A stretch of 64,000 nt of DNA from Streptomyces sp. RerS4 (GCF_023515955.1 NZ_CP097322.1:2606001-2670000), one strand, 5' to 3'. Positions 15,755-25,123 are shown, counted from the first letter of the stretch. Numbers and translations are program-made. Notes: generated from the letters alone by a model not told the origin.

Positions 15755-18301
15755 GTGCCCGGTGTGAACCTTTCCCGAGACGAGGCCCGCGAGCGGGCCG
15801 AGCTGCTGTCCGTCGACGGGTACGAGGTGATGCTCGACCTGACGTCGGCGGTGGACGAGGCCGAACCGGCCGAGGGACCCCGCACCTTCCGGTCGGTGAC
15901 GACCCTCCGCTTCCGCGCCGCCGTCCCCGGCGCCTCCTCCTTCGCGGACCTGATCGCCCCGTCGGTGAACTCCGTCACCCTCAACGGCCGCGTCCTCGAC
16001 CCGGCCGAGGTCTTCGACGGGGCCCGGATCGCCCTGGACGACCTCGCCTCCGACAACGTCCTGGTCGTGGACGCGAACTGCGCCTACAGCCGGACCGGCG
16101 AGGGCATGCACCGATTCGTTGACCCGGAGGACGGCGAGGTCTACCTCTACACCCAGTACGAGCCGGCGGACGCCCGCCGCGTGTACGCCAACTTCGAGCA
16201 GCCGGACCTCAAGGCCCCGTACCGCTTCGAGGTGACCGCGCCCGAGGGCTGGCAGGTGTGGAGCAACGGCGTGGAGGAGTCCCGCGAGGGACGGACCCGC
16301 CGCTTCGCCGAGACCGCGCCCATCTCCACGTACATCACGTGCGTGATCGCGGGCCCGTACCACTACGTGACGGACACCTACACGCGCGGGGACCTGACGA
16401 TCCCGCTCGGCGCGATGTGCCGCCAGGGGCTCGCGAAGCACTTCGACGCGGACGACGTGTTCCGCGTCACCAAGCAGGGCTTCGACCTCTTCCACGAGAT
16501 CTTCGACTACCCCTACCCCTTCGGGAAGTACGACCAGGCGTTCGTGCCCGAGTACAACCTCGGCGCGATGGAGAACCCGGGGATGGTGACCTTCCGCGAG
16601 GAGTACATCTTCCGGGGGAAGGTGACGCAGGCCTCCTACGAGCGCCGCGCGAACACCATCCTGCACGAGATGGCGCACATGTGGTTCGGCGACCTGGTCA
16701 CCATGAAGTGGTGGGACGACCTGTGGCTGAAGGAGTCCTTCGCGGACTTCATGGGCTCCTTCGGGCTCGTCGAGGCGACCCGCTTCGACCAGGCCTGGGT
16801 CACCTTCGCCAACAACCGCAAGGCCTGGGCCTACCGGGCCGACCAGCTGCCCTCCACGCACCCGATCACGGCCGACATCCGTGACCTGGAGGACGCGAAG
16901 CTGAACTTCGACGGGATCACCTACGCCAAGGGCGCGGCGGTCCTCAAGCAGCTCGTCGCCTACGTGGGGCGCGAGGCGTTCCTGCAGGGCGCCCAGCGCT
17001 ACTTCAAGGCGCACGCCTACGGGAACACCACCCTGGCGGACCTGCTGTCGGTGCTCGGGGAGGTCTCCGGGCGGGACATGGCCGCGTGGTCGCGGGCCTG
17101 GCTCCAGACGGCCGGCGTCAACGTGCTCACCCCGGCCGTGACGTACGACGCGGACGGCCGCGTCGCGGAGCTCGCCGTCCTCCAGGAGGGTGAGCCGCTG
17201 CGCCCGCACCGGGTGGCGGTGGGCCTGTACCGGCTGGAGGCCGACGGGGCGCTCGTACGCTACGCGCGGGCCGAGGTCGACGTCGCGGGGGCGCGGACGG
17301 TGGTGGCCGAACTGGCCGGCCGGGAGCGGCCCGACCTGGTCCTGGTCAACGACGACGACCTCACGTACTGCAAGGTCCGCTTCGACGAGCGCTCCCTGAC
17401 GACGCTGCGCGGCCACCTCGGCGACCTGACGGACCCGCTGGCGCGGGCGCTGTGCTGGTCGGCGCTGTGGAACCTGACGCGCGACGCCGTGATCCCGGCG
17501 CGGGACTTCCTGTCGCTGGTGCTGGCGCACGCGGGCCGCGAGAGCGACGTCGGCGTGCTCCAGATGCTGCACGCGCAGGCGCTGAGCGCCGTCACCCACT
17601 ACGCGGCGCCGGCGCGGCGCGAGCAGAGCGGGCGGGATCTGGCGGCCGGCGCGCTGCACGAGTTGCGGCTGGCCGAGCCGGGTTCGGAGCACCAGCTGAC
17701 CTGGGCGCGGTTCTTCGCGGAGAGCGCCTCCTCGGAGGGCGACTTCCAGCTGCTGCTGGGGCTGCTGGAGGGTTCGGCGCGGATCGACGGGCTGGAGGTC
17801 GACCAGGAGCTGCGGTGGGCGTTCCTGCTGCCGCTGGCCGCGCACGGGGTGGTGGACGAGTCCGTGATCGAGGCCGAACTGGCGCGCGACGACACGGCGT
17901 CGGGCAAGCGGCACCAGGTGCGGTGTCTGGCGGCCCGGCCGTCGGCCGCGGTCAAGGACCAGGCCTGGGCGATGGTGGTGGAGTCGGACGCCCTGTCGAA
18001 CGCGCTGGTCGAGGCCACGATCGACGGCATGTGCCGGCCGTCGCGGCGCGACCTGCTGGCGCCCTTCACCACGCGCTACTTCGAGGTGATCGAGCGGATC
18101 TGGGCGGAGCGTTCGATCCAGATCGCCATGCACGTGGTGAAGGGCCTCTACCCCTCGCTCCAGGACACGGCGGCCACCGTGGAGGCGACGGACGCCTGGC
18201 TCGCGGAGCACGCGGACGCGGCGCCGGCGCTGCGGCGCCTGGTCCTGGAGTCCCGCGACGACCTGGCCCGCGCCCTGCGCGCCCAGTCCCGCGACGCCTG
18301 A
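15755..18301 (+). CDS. pepN: Aminopeptidase N, M1 family (paralogue 1)
   Basis: 848 aa zinc aminopeptidase that removes N-terminal residues from peptides in the cytoplasm. The zinc site is HEMAH (His304, Glu305, His308) with Glu327 (in KESFA) 18 residues further on. The exopeptidase motif reads GAMENP (270-275). The C-terminal half is the helical ERAP1-like domain. I chose the GTG at 15755 because AAGGAG lies 6 nt upstream at 15744-15749 and the product VPGVNLSRDEARERA matches the start of the second pepN at 28767; the frame stays open to 15707 without a ribosome binding site. It is divergent from the Rv2466c-like gene. Confidence 0.93.
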   Translation: MPGVNLSRDEARERAELLSVDGYEVMLDLTSAVDEAEPAEGPRTFRSVTTLRFRAAVPGASSFADLIAPSVNSVTLNGRVLDPAEVFDGARIALDDLASDNVLVVDANCAYSRTGEGMHRFVDPEDGEVYLYTQYEPADARRVYANFEQPDLKAPYRFEVTAPEGWQVWSNGVEESREGRTRRFAETAPISTYITCVIAGPYHYVTDTYTRGDLTIPLGAMCRQGLAKHFDADDVFRVTKQGFDLFHEIFDYPYPFGKYDQAFVPEYNLGAMENPGMVTFREEYIFRGKVTQASYERRANTILHEMAHMWFGDLVTMKWWDDLWLKESFADFMGSFGLVEATRFDQAWVTFANNRKAWAYRADQLPSTHPITADIRDLEDAKLNFDGITYAKGAAVLKQLVAYVGREAFLQGAQRYFKAHAYGNTTLADLLSVLGEVSGRDMAAWSRAWLQTAGVNVLTPAVTYDADGRVAELAVLQEGEPLRPHRVAVGLYRLEADGALVRYARAEVDVAGARTVVAELAGRERPDLVLVNDDDLTYCKVRFDERSLTTLRGHLGDLTDPLARALCWSALWNLTRDAVIPARDFLSLVLAHAGRESDVGVLQMLHAQALSAVTHYAAPARREQSGRDLAAGALHELRLAEPGSEHQLTWARFFAESASSEGDFQLLLGLLEGSARIDGLEVDQELRWAFLLPLAAHGVVDESVIEAELARDDTASGKRHQVRCLAARPSAAVKDQAWAMVVESDALSNALVEATIDGMCRPSRRDLLAPFTTRYFEVIERIWAERSIQIAMHVVKGLYPSLQDTAATVEATDAWLAEHADAAPALRRLVLESRDDLARALRAQSRDA

Positions 18302-18313
18302 CGCCCTACGCCG

Positions 18314-18358
18314 CCCCCGCTCCCGTCCCGGCCCCCTCGGGCGGGGCGGGAGCGGGGG
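18314..18358 (+). terminator. Hairpin after pepN
   Basis: CCCCCGCTCCCG (18314-18325) pairs with CGGGAGCGGGGG (18347-18358), with further pairing possible inside the loop. It lies just after the pepN stop codon. Confidence 0.75.
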
Positions 18359-18485
18359 GCTGGGCCATATGGGGGGCACGCCATCGGCAGTCGAACGTCC
18401 GTACTTTAGCCCCGTCTTGTCCGCATTTGCCGACGATCGTGTAACAGGCGTTAGCAAGGCCATGGCCTGAGGGAATCACCGCGTC

Positions 18486-19445
18486 ATGAACCAGAACGCA
18501 CCCCTCCCCCTCGCCCACCTCACCGCCAGCCGCCCCCGCGTCCTGACGGTGGCCCAGCTCCGCGAGCACGGAGTCAGCCCCTCCGAGGCCGCGGGCCGGC
18601 CCTGGCAGCAGGTGCTGCCCGGCGTGTTCCTGCTCCACTCCGGGCCGGCGACGAGCGAGGAACGCCTGCACGCCGCCCTCCTGTACGCCGGTCGGCGCGG
18701 CGGCGAGGCCATGATCACCGGGCTGGCCGCCCTCGCGCTCTACCGGTTCTCCTCCGCCCCCGCGCTGCTGGGCCTCTCGCACATCGACGTACTCGTGCCG
18801 AACACCCGCCGCCTGCGCTCCACCGGCGACGTCCGCGTCGTGCGCGCCCACGCCATGCCGCACCCCATGGAGGTGACCGGGCTGCCGGTCGCCCCGGTGG
18901 CGCGGGCCGTCGCCGACGCCGTGGCGCAGCTCTCCGACGCCGGCACGGTGCGCCGCGTGCTCAGCGAGGCCGTCCGAGCCGGACACTGCGAACCGACCGC
19001 CGTCGTACGGGAGCTGACCGCCGCCCGGCTGCTGAACCGCCCGCACGTGGTCGACGCCGTCGAATCCCTCCTCGCCGAGGGCCGCGCCATCGCCGAGGAC
19101 CGGCTGTACCAGTTGGTGCGCGGGTACGAACTGCCCGAGCCCGTCTGGAACGTGGACCTGCGCCTGCCCGGCGGCCCGCACCTGGGCGGCGTGGACGCGT
19201 ACTGGCCCGAGCAGGCCGTGGCCATCGAGATCGACACCCGGGCGCCCCGCCAGGACGAGGACGAGGACTGGGCCGAGGCCGTCCGCAAGCGCGAGACGCT
19301 GGAGCGCCTCGGGGTGACCGTGCTGTACCTGACCCCCCGCAAGCTCCGCGACTGGCCCGAGCAGCAGGCGGCCGTCGTACGCACCGCCCTGACGGCCTCC
19401 GTCGACCGCGAGCCCGCCGCCTACCTGGTGGTACTCCCCCGGTGA
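18486..19445 (+). CDS. AbiEi-antitoxin-like protein with a PD-(D/E)XK-like C-terminus
   Basis: 319 aa. The N-terminal 90 residues resemble the winged-helix region of type IV AbiEi antitoxin-like proteins (RVLTVAQLREHGVS, then WQQVLPGVFLLHSGP, then HAALLYAGRRGGEAMITGLA). The C-terminal part has a DUF559/Vsr-like pattern: HLGGVDAYWPEQAVAIEID followed by a KRETLERLGVTVLYLT stretch. The Asp and Glu could be PD-(D/E)XK nuclease remnants, but the catalytic lysine is not clear. No AbiEii toxin gene is adjacent, so a toxin-antitoxin role is not supported. Such stand-alone proteins are frequent in Streptomyces and uncharacterised. Its 3' end overlaps the convergent PNPOx-like gene by 25 bp. Confidence 0.7.
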   Translation: MNQNAPLPLAHLTASRPRVLTVAQLREHGVSPSEAAGRPWQQVLPGVFLLHSGPATSEERLHAALLYAGRRGGEAMITGLAALALYRFSSAPALLGLSHIDVLVPNTRRLRSTGDVRVVRAHAMPHPMEVTGLPVAPVARAVADAVAQLSDAGTVRRVLSEAVRAGHCEPTAVVRELTAARLLNRPHVVDAVESLLAEGRAIAEDRLYQLVRGYELPEPVWNVDLRLPGGPHLGGVDAYWPEQAVAIEIDTRAPRQDEDEDWAEAVRKRETLERLGVTVLYLTPRKLRDWPEQQAAVVRTALTASVDREPAAYLVVLPR

Positions 19446-20326
19446 GCCGGCAGCGGCGGATTGGCCGGGGAGTACTCCGGCGCACTCCAGCGCAGCCGCC
19501 CCGGATGGCGGGCCTCCACCACCGCCTCGACGGTGAACCGCACGCTCCGCTCCCCGTCTGCGCCGAACTCGGTCCGGGCCCGCCCGCTCAGCTGGAGCAC
19601 CGCCCCGCTCTCCCAGTCGGGGAAGAGCAGCCCGGCCCGCTCGTCGGCGGCCAGGTTCCCCAGGGTCAGGAACATCGCGTTGCCCGCGTAGTCCGGCCAG
19701 AGCAGTTCGGTCGGCGAGAGCACCTCCACGAAGCCGGGCATCCCGCCCCGATGGCTGACATCGACCCCGTCGGCCCCGTCGGTGGTGGCGACGAAGAAGG
19801 TGTCGGCGGCGCGGGCCGCCCGCTCCTGGTCGGGGACGAGGGCCCGCCCGCGTCGCACGACACCGGCCCCTTCGGCCGACCACTCCAGCGGCTGCCGCTT
19901 CTGGAGGTACTTCGGACAGTTGGCGAAGACCCGCCGCGCCTGCACGGCGAACCCGCCGGGTGCCGGCGCGAGCGTCCCGTTCAGCCGCATCCGGCGCCGG
20001 GTGCGCGGATCCAGCGCGATGGTGCCCACGGGGACGCCGGCCCCGGCGAGCGCCTCCGCGAGCGGGTCCCCCTCGGGCGGACCGCCGAGGACCGTGATCC
20101 GGTCGCGCGCGGTGGCCCGTACGAATCCGGGTGCGCCGGCGAGGAGCGAGGCCCACAGCCGGCCCTCCCCGTCCGCGGCGCCGACGACGAGATGCGGCTG
20201 CTCGGCGAGGAACCGCGCCGCGACGTCCTTGATCTCCGCTCCGATCGAGCGACCGACGTGCTCGGCGGCCTCCCGGACGCCGACCCGCTCCTGCACGGCC
20301 AGCGAACCCCGGTGGTAGCGCTCCAC
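19421..20326 (-). CDS. Pyridoxamine 5'-phosphate oxidase-like FMN-binding protein
   Basis: 301 aa. The start MERYHRGSLAVQERVG and two split-barrel stretches, one near PHLVVGAADGEGRLWASLLAG and one near PTELLWPDYAGNAMFLTLGNL, match the large actinobacterial PNPOx-like group that binds FMN or F420. CPKYLQKR in the middle is a typical motif of that group. It probably acts as a flavin-dependent oxidoreductase; the substrate is unknown. It starts 29 bp after the VOC gene on the same strand, so the two are likely one transcript. Confidence 0.8.
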   Translation of the reverse strand: MERYHRGSLAVQERVGVREAAEHVGRSIGAEIKDVAARFLAEQPHLVVGAADGEGRLWASLLAGAPGFVRATARDRITVLGGPPEGDPLAEALAGAGVPVGTIALDPRTRRRMRLNGTLAPAPGGFAVQARRVFANCPKYLQKRQPLEWSAEGAGVVRRGRALVPDQERAARAADTFFVATTDGADGVDVSHRGGMPGFVEVLSPTELLWPDYAGNAMFLTLGNLAADERAGLLFPDWESGAVLQLSGRARTEFGADGERSVRFTVEAVVEARHPGRLRWSAPEYSPANPPLPAHRGSTTR

Positions 20327-20355
20327 GGTCCTCGCCTCCTCTCGTTTCCCTCGGC

Positions 20356-20814
20356 TTAGAAGAAGCCGCAGGTCGGGGCGGACTCGGTCGGGGCCGGTGC
20401 GCCCTCGACGCCGTCGGGCACGAAGATCTCCAGGCGGGTGCCGTCCGGGTCGTGGAAGAAGATCCCGCCGGAGGCCGCGCCCTCGCGGTGGGCCACGACG
20501 CCCTCGTAGGCGAAGTCGACGCCCAGACCGCGCAGCCGCTCCTCGTACGCCCGGACCTCGTCGAGCGCCCCCGCCGCGAAGGCGAGGTGGTGCAGACCGG
20601 ACGCGGTGGGCGCGTAGGGGCCGTCGGCCTGCTGCCAGAGCGTGAGGACGAGCTCGCCGTCCTGGCCGAGGAAGGCGAAGCGACGCCCCTCCTCCTTGCC
20701 CTCGCCGAGCACGGCGAAGTCGAGCGCGTCCCGGTAGAAGACGAGCGAACGGTCCATGTCGGTGACGTTCAGGCCCACGTGCCCGGTGCGGAGCGCGCTG
20801 ATGGCGATGGTCAT
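20356..20814 (-). CDS. VOC-family (glyoxalase/dioxygenase-fold) protein
   Basis: 152 aa. It has two beta-alpha-beta-beta-beta modules with HVGLNVTDMDRSLVFYRD at the start, a central GLHHLAFA and C-terminal IFFHDPDGTRLEIFVPD. The His12, His74 and Glu pattern suits a divalent metal site. Members include glyoxalase I, extradiol dioxygenases and antibiotic-binding proteins; none of these can be favoured. It is divergent from a CGNR regulator across an AT-rich palindromic region and probably leads a two-gene unit with the PNPOx-like gene. Confidence 0.87.
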   Translation of the reverse strand: MTIAISALRTGHVGLNVTDMDRSLVFYRDALDFAVLGEGKEEGRRFAFLGQDGELVLTLWQQADGPYAPTASGLHHLAFAAGALDEVRAYEERLRGLGVDFAYEGVVAHREGAASGGIFFHDPDGTRLEIFVPDGVEGAPAPTESAPTCGFF

Positions 20815-20859
20815 GAGGGTTCCCTTCCCCGGAGGAACGATCCCGGAGGCCCCGGAATC

Positions 20860-20891
20860 TCTAACCTTCTAATTCGAGATTAAGAGTTAGA
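20860..20891. promoter_or_regulatory. AT-rich imperfect palindrome between VOC and CGNR genes
   Basis: TCTAAC (20860-20865) and GTTAGA (20886-20891) form the outer arms of a 32-bp imperfect dyad, with CTTCTAAT and GATTAAGA nearer the centre. The low GC content is striking in this genome. It lies 46 bp upstream of the VOC start and about 60 bp upstream of the CGNR start and is a likely operator, plausibly for the CGNR protein itself. Confidence 0.6.
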
Positions 20892-20949
20892 GACGAACCC
20901 GTCAACCGGTCACGTACTCTTGAGGGGTTAGCGGCACGAGGAGACGGAC

Positions 20950-21516
20950 ATGACGGCAGGCCCCACGGACCCCCGCCCCCTGGTGGGCGAGCCGATCTCG
21001 CTCGACCTGCTGAACACGCGCTGGATGCGTGAGGGCGAGCCGGTCGACCTCTTCGCGGGCGCCTTCGGGCTGACCCGGCTGGAGGGGCTGGGCCTGTGGC
21101 TGGCGAGCGTCGGCCTGGCCGACCGGTTCCGCGCCGACGCCGCGACCCTCGTCCACCTGCTGACCGCGCGCGAGTCGCTGGCCCGCGCGGTGGCCGACCC
21201 GACGGACGCGGGCGCGCGCGCCCTGGTCGACGCCGTCCTGGAGCACGGCCGGATCCGGGCCACCCTCACCGCCGAAGGGCCGGGCGAGCGCGCCGAGTTC
21301 GCCGATCCCGCCTGGGGGCCGGCCTGGACGGCGGCCCGCGACTACCTGGAACTGCTGAGCGGCTCGCCCGACCGGATCCGCAAGTGCGCCTCGGAGAGCT
21401 GCGTACTGCACTTCCACGACACCTCGCGCAACGGCACCCGACGGTGGTGCTCGATGGCCGTGTGCGGCAACCGCGCGAAGGCCTCCCGGCACTACGCGCG
21501 CACGCGCGTGCGCTGA
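20950..21516 (+). CDS. CGNR zinc-finger transcriptional regulator
   Basis: 188 aa. The N-terminal 135 residues form an ABATE-like ligand domain (PISLDLLNTRWMREGEPVDLF) and the C-terminus a CGNR zinc finger with Cys146, Cys151, Cys167 and Cys172, the last opening the CGNR motif (172-175), then a basic tail RAKASRHYARTRVR. Such proteins are predicted stress- or antibiotic-responsive DNA-binding regulators. The gene faces the VOC gene across the palindrome at 20860-20891 and is probably its regulator and autoregulated. A GGAG-type ribosome binding site precedes the ATG. Confidence 0.9.
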   Translation: MTAGPTDPRPLVGEPISLDLLNTRWMREGEPVDLFAGAFGLTRLEGLGLWLASVGLADRFRADAATLVHLLTARESLARAVADPTDAGARALVDAVLEHGRIRATLTAEGPGERAEFADPAWGPAWTAARDYLELLSGSPDRIRKCASESCVLHFHDTSRNGTRRWCSMAVCGNRAKASRHYARTRVR

Positions 21517-21790
21517 ACGATCGGAATGTGTCACACCCGTGGTGAGACGGGTCCCCACTCCGGCCGGAACCTGAGGCCGCGTTGTCGATAAATCGACTCG
21601 GATAACCCTTCACTTCGCCCCGGGCTGCCCGGATATCTCCCCGCCGGCGCTTTCTACGCATCGGCGGGTTTCCGCCATGTCAGGTATCGGTCAATGACAA
21701 CCGTCCCCAAACAGCTGTCACTTGCGCAAAGCTGACCGGTCATCCGGCACCGAAATCCGGACCGTATCTTTCACTTAGCCAGGGATGCTG

Positions 21791-24700
21791 ATGACCCTCG
21801 ACTCCACCGGCTCCACTACCGGGGCGATACCCGCCACCAGGCGCGTGGCCCGCGTCGCGGCGGCGGCCGGCCTCGTGGCGGCGCTCTGCGCCACCGGCGC
21901 CATGCCCGTCTTCGCGGCGGACGGCACCACCGCCCCCGCCACCCCGCCGGTCAAGTCGGCCGACCAGAAGCTCGGTTCGGCCGACGTCGAACTGCTCCAG
22001 GAGGCCAAGGCCAAGGGTGACGCGACCGTCACCGTCATGGTCGCGACCGCCCCCGGACAGACCAAGCAGGTCGCCGACCAGCTGGGCACCGTCCAGGGCG
22101 CCTCGGTCGGCCGGACGTACGACCGGATCGGTTACGTCCGCGCCACCCTGCCGACCGACAAGGCCGAAGCCGCGCTGAAGTCGGCCGTCAAGCTCGACTC
22201 CGTCCGCGGTGTCGACCTGCGCCACGAGGTCCGGCTTCCGGACCCCCGTCCGGACGCGGACCGCGAGAGCGGCACGGTCAAGAAGACCGCCGCCGAGACG
22301 TACGCGGCGCCGGACAAGAACACCCCGGCGAAGAACCCGTACAACCCGTCGTTCGAGACCGGCTCGGTGGACTTCGTCGCGAAGAACCCGAACGCCGACG
22401 GGCGCGGCGTGACCATCGGCATCATGGACTCGGGCGTCGACGTGGGCCACCCGGCGCTGCAGAAGACCACCACCGGCGAGCGCAAGATCGTCGACTGGGT
22501 CACGGCGACCGACCCCATCACGGACAACGACGGCACCTGGCGCGCCCAGGTCACCCCCGTGACCTCCGCCGGCGGCTCCTTCACCGCCGGTGGTGCGAGC
22601 TGGAAGGCGCCCGAGGGCAGCTTCCAGTGGAGCCGCTTCACCGAGTCGATCACCGCCAACGGTGACATGAAGGGCGACGTCAACCGCGACGGCGACACCA
22701 GCGACCGGTTCGGCATGCTCTACGACGCGGTCGCCGGGACCGTCCGCGTCGACACCGACCAGGACAACGACTTCACGAACAACGAGCCGATGAAGCCGTA
22801 CAAGGACGGCTATCAGATCGGTTACTTCGGCTCGGACAACCCGGCGACCGAGGTCGCCGAGCGCATCCCGTTCGTGATCGAGATCCGCAAGGACGTCCCG
22901 ATGGACCCGCTGGGCGGGGACTGGGTCGGCAAGAAGGTCGACTTCGTCAACATCGGCATCATCGAGTCCGAGCACGGCACGCACGTCGCGGGCATCACCG
23001 CCGCCAACGGCCTCTTCGGCGGCCGGATGAACGGTCAGGCCCCGGGCGCCAAGCTGGTCTCCTCGCGCGCCTGCTCCTGGTCCGGCGGCTGCACCAACGT
23101 CGCGCTGACCGAGGGCATGATCGACCTCGTCGTCAACCGCGGCGTCGACATCGTCAACATGTCGATCGGTGGCCTGCCGGCGCTCAACGACGGCAACAAC
23201 GCCCGTTCCGAGCTCTACAGGAACCTCATCGACACCTACGGTGTCCAGCTCGTCATCTCGGCGGGCAACGAGGGTCCCGGCGTCAACACCATCGGTGACC
23301 CCGCTCTGGCCGACAAGGTCATCTCGGTCGGCGCCGCGGTCTCCAAGGAGACCTGGGCCGCCAACTACGGCTCCGGCGTGAGCAAGAAGTACAACATGTT
23401 CCCCTTCTCCTCGCGCGGTCCGCGTGAGGACGGCGGCTTCACGCCGACCATCACCGCCCCCGGCGCGGCCATCAACACCATCCAGACCTGGCTGCCCGGC
23501 GCCCCGGTGAAGGAGGCCGGCTACAACCTGCCGGCCGGTTACGGCATGCTCCAGGGCACCTCGATGTCCTCGCCGCAGGCCGCGGGCGCGAGCGCCCTGC
23601 TGATCTCCGCCGCGAAGCAGAACAACATCGCGCTGAAGCCGGCGAACCTGCGCGTCGCGCTCACCAGCTCCGCCAAGAAGATCGACGACGTACCGGCCCA
23701 CGCACAGGGGTCCGGTCTGCTCAACGTCCCCGCCGCCTGGGAGGCCATCCAGCGTGGCGCCAAGGCCGAGGAGTTCACCGTCAAGGCGCCGGTCGACACC
23801 GCGATCGACCAGTTCCTGAAGACCCCGGGCTTCGGCACCGGCGTCTACGACCGCGAGGGCGGCCTGAAGGTCGGCCAGAAGAAGGTCTACGACGTCGTCG
23901 TCACCCGCACCACCGGCGTCAAGTACGGCACCCGCCACAACCTGAGCTGGCGCACCAACGACGGCACCTTCAAGGTCATCGGCGGCTACGACTACGTCAC
24001 GCTGCCGCTGAACAAGCCCGTCACCATCAAGGTCGAGGCCAACGCCAAGTCGGCCGGCGTCCACAGCGGCATCCTCCAGCTCGACGACCCGACCACCGAG
24101 GGCATCGACAAGCAGGTCCTGTCCACGGTCGTCGCCGCCGCGCCGCTGGCGAAGCCGTCGTTCAAGATGTCGGACACCTCCTCCGTCCAGCGCAACAGCC
24201 ACAAGTCGTACTTCGTGACCGTCCCGCAGGGCGCCAAGACCCTTGAGGTCGCCCTCGGCGGTCTGAAGCCGGGCAGCCAGACGCGCTTCATCTCGATCCA
24301 CCCGTACGGCGTGGGCGTCGAGGACAGCGCGACCACCCAGTGCTACCCGAACTACGACAACCCGGCGAACGCCTGCCGCCCCGACCTGCGCTCGTACAAC
24401 GAGCCCACCCCGGGCGTCTGGGAGATCGAGGTCGAGTCGCGCCGTACGTCGCCGCTGCTCGACAACCCGTTCACGCTGGACATCTCGGTGCTCGGCGCGA
24501 ACTTCGACCCGGCCGTCAAGGTCCTGCCCGAGGTCAAGCAGGGCACGCCGGCGCCGGTCCAGTGGACCATCAAGAACGACGCCGCGACCATCGCCGGCGG
24601 CAAGCTCCAGGGCGGCCCGCTCGGCAGCGCGAAGGTCGCCAAGCCGACCATCGCCAACGGTGAGACCCACACCTCCGAGGTCACGATCGGCGAGGGCGTC

Positions 24701-25123
24701 TCGCGCCTCGACGTCGCCATCGGCAAGGTCTCCGACACGGGCGCGGACCTCGACCTGGAGGTCTACAAGGACGGCGTCAAGGTCGGCTCCGCCGCCGACG
24801 GCGACTCCGAGGAGGCCGTGAGCCTCGTCAAGCCGGCCGCGGGCACCTACACCGTCAAGGTGATCGGCTACGCGGTTCCGGCCGGCACCACCACGTACGA
24901 CTACCGCGACGTGTTCTTCTCGGCGGCCCTGGGCTCCGTCCAGGTCGACGAGGCCGCCGCGGTGAACCTCGCCACCGGCGCCTCGACGCAGGTCTCGGCG
25001 AACGTCCTGGTCAACAGCGCGGCCCCCGAGGGTCGCCAGTTCTTCGGCCAGGTCCAGCTGCTCAACGGCCGCGGCACCGCCGCCGGCACCGGCAGCGTGC
25101 AGATCGAGAAGGTCCTCCCGTAA
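21791..25123 (+). CDS. Secreted S8 subtilisin-like protease, tripeptidyl-peptidase II type
   Basis: 1110 aa. A basic n-region and a hydrophobic core (RRVARVAAAAGLVAALCATG) ending at FAADG look like a secretion signal. The catalytic set is Asp213 (GIMDSGVD), His395 (EHGTHVAG), Asn493 (ISAGNEG) and Ser591 (GTSMSSPQAAG). The 180-residue stretch between Asp and His is the long insertion typical of tripeptidyl-peptidase II, absent in ordinary subtilisins; it contains the Asp-rich GDVNRDGDTSDRFG. A C-terminal half of about 450 residues is beta-rich. It probably trims peptides outside the cell. I chose the second ATG at 21791 because AGGG lies 7 nt upstream; the ATG at 21785 directly abuts that site. 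Confidence 0.9.
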   Translation: MTLDSTGSTTGAIPATRRVARVAAAAGLVAALCATGAMPVFAADGTTAPATPPVKSADQKLGSADVELLQEAKAKGDATVTVMVATAPGQTKQVADQLGTVQGASVGRTYDRIGYVRATLPTDKAEAALKSAVKLDSVRGVDLRHEVRLPDPRPDADRESGTVKKTAAETYAAPDKNTPAKNPYNPSFETGSVDFVAKNPNADGRGVTIGIMDSGVDVGHPALQKTTTGERKIVDWVTATDPITDNDGTWRAQVTPVTSAGGSFTAGGASWKAPEGSFQWSRFTESITANGDMKGDVNRDGDTSDRFGMLYDAVAGTVRVDTDQDNDFTNNEPMKPYKDGYQIGYFGSDNPATEVAERIPFVIEIRKDVPMDPLGGDWVGKKVDFVNIGIIESEHGTHVAGITAANGLFGGRMNGQAPGAKLVSSRACSWSGGCTNVALTEGMIDLVVNRGVDIVNMSIGGLPALNDGNNARSELYRNLIDTYGVQLVISAGNEGPGVNTIGDPALADKVISVGAAVSKETWAANYGSGVSKKYNMFPFSSRGPREDGGFTPTITAPGAAINTIQTWLPGAPVKEAGYNLPAGYGMLQGTSMSSPQAAGASALLISAAKQNNIALKPANLRVALTSSAKKIDDVPAHAQGSGLLNVPAAWEAIQRGAKAEEFTVKAPVDTAIDQFLKTPGFGTGVYDREGGLKVGQKKVYDVVVTRTTGVKYGTRHNLSWRTNDGTFKVIGGYDYVTLPLNKPVTIKVEANAKSAGVHSGILQLDDPTTEGIDKQVLSTVVAAAPLAKPSFKMSDTSSVQRNSHKSYFVTVPQGAKTLEVALGGLKPGSQTRFISIHPYGVGVEDSATTQCYPNYDNPANACRPDLRSYNEPTPGVWEIEVESRRTSPLLDNPFTLDISVLGANFDPAVKVLPEVKQGTPAPVQWTIKNDAATIAGGKLQGGPLGSAKVAKPTIANGETHTSEVTIGEGVSRLDVAIGKVSDTGADLDLEVYKDGVKVGSAADGDSEEAVSLVKPAAGTYTVKVIGYAVPAGTTTYDYRDVFFSAALGSVQVDEAAAVNLATGASTQVSANVLVNSAAPEGRQFFGQVQLLNGRGTAAGTGSVQIEKVLP

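Noticed and set aside
14972..18463. 1,163-codon minus-strand open frame reaching back over pepN
   Set aside because: Only the last 215 codons (from 15619) are the DsbA-like gene. The rest is antisense to pepN and shows Arg-Gly-His-rich sequence typical of GC-rich shadow frames.
18486..19445. Type IV toxin-antitoxin pair
   Set aside because: Only the AbiEi-like antitoxin fold is seen; the following gene is convergent and PNPOx-like, not a nucleotidyltransferase toxin.
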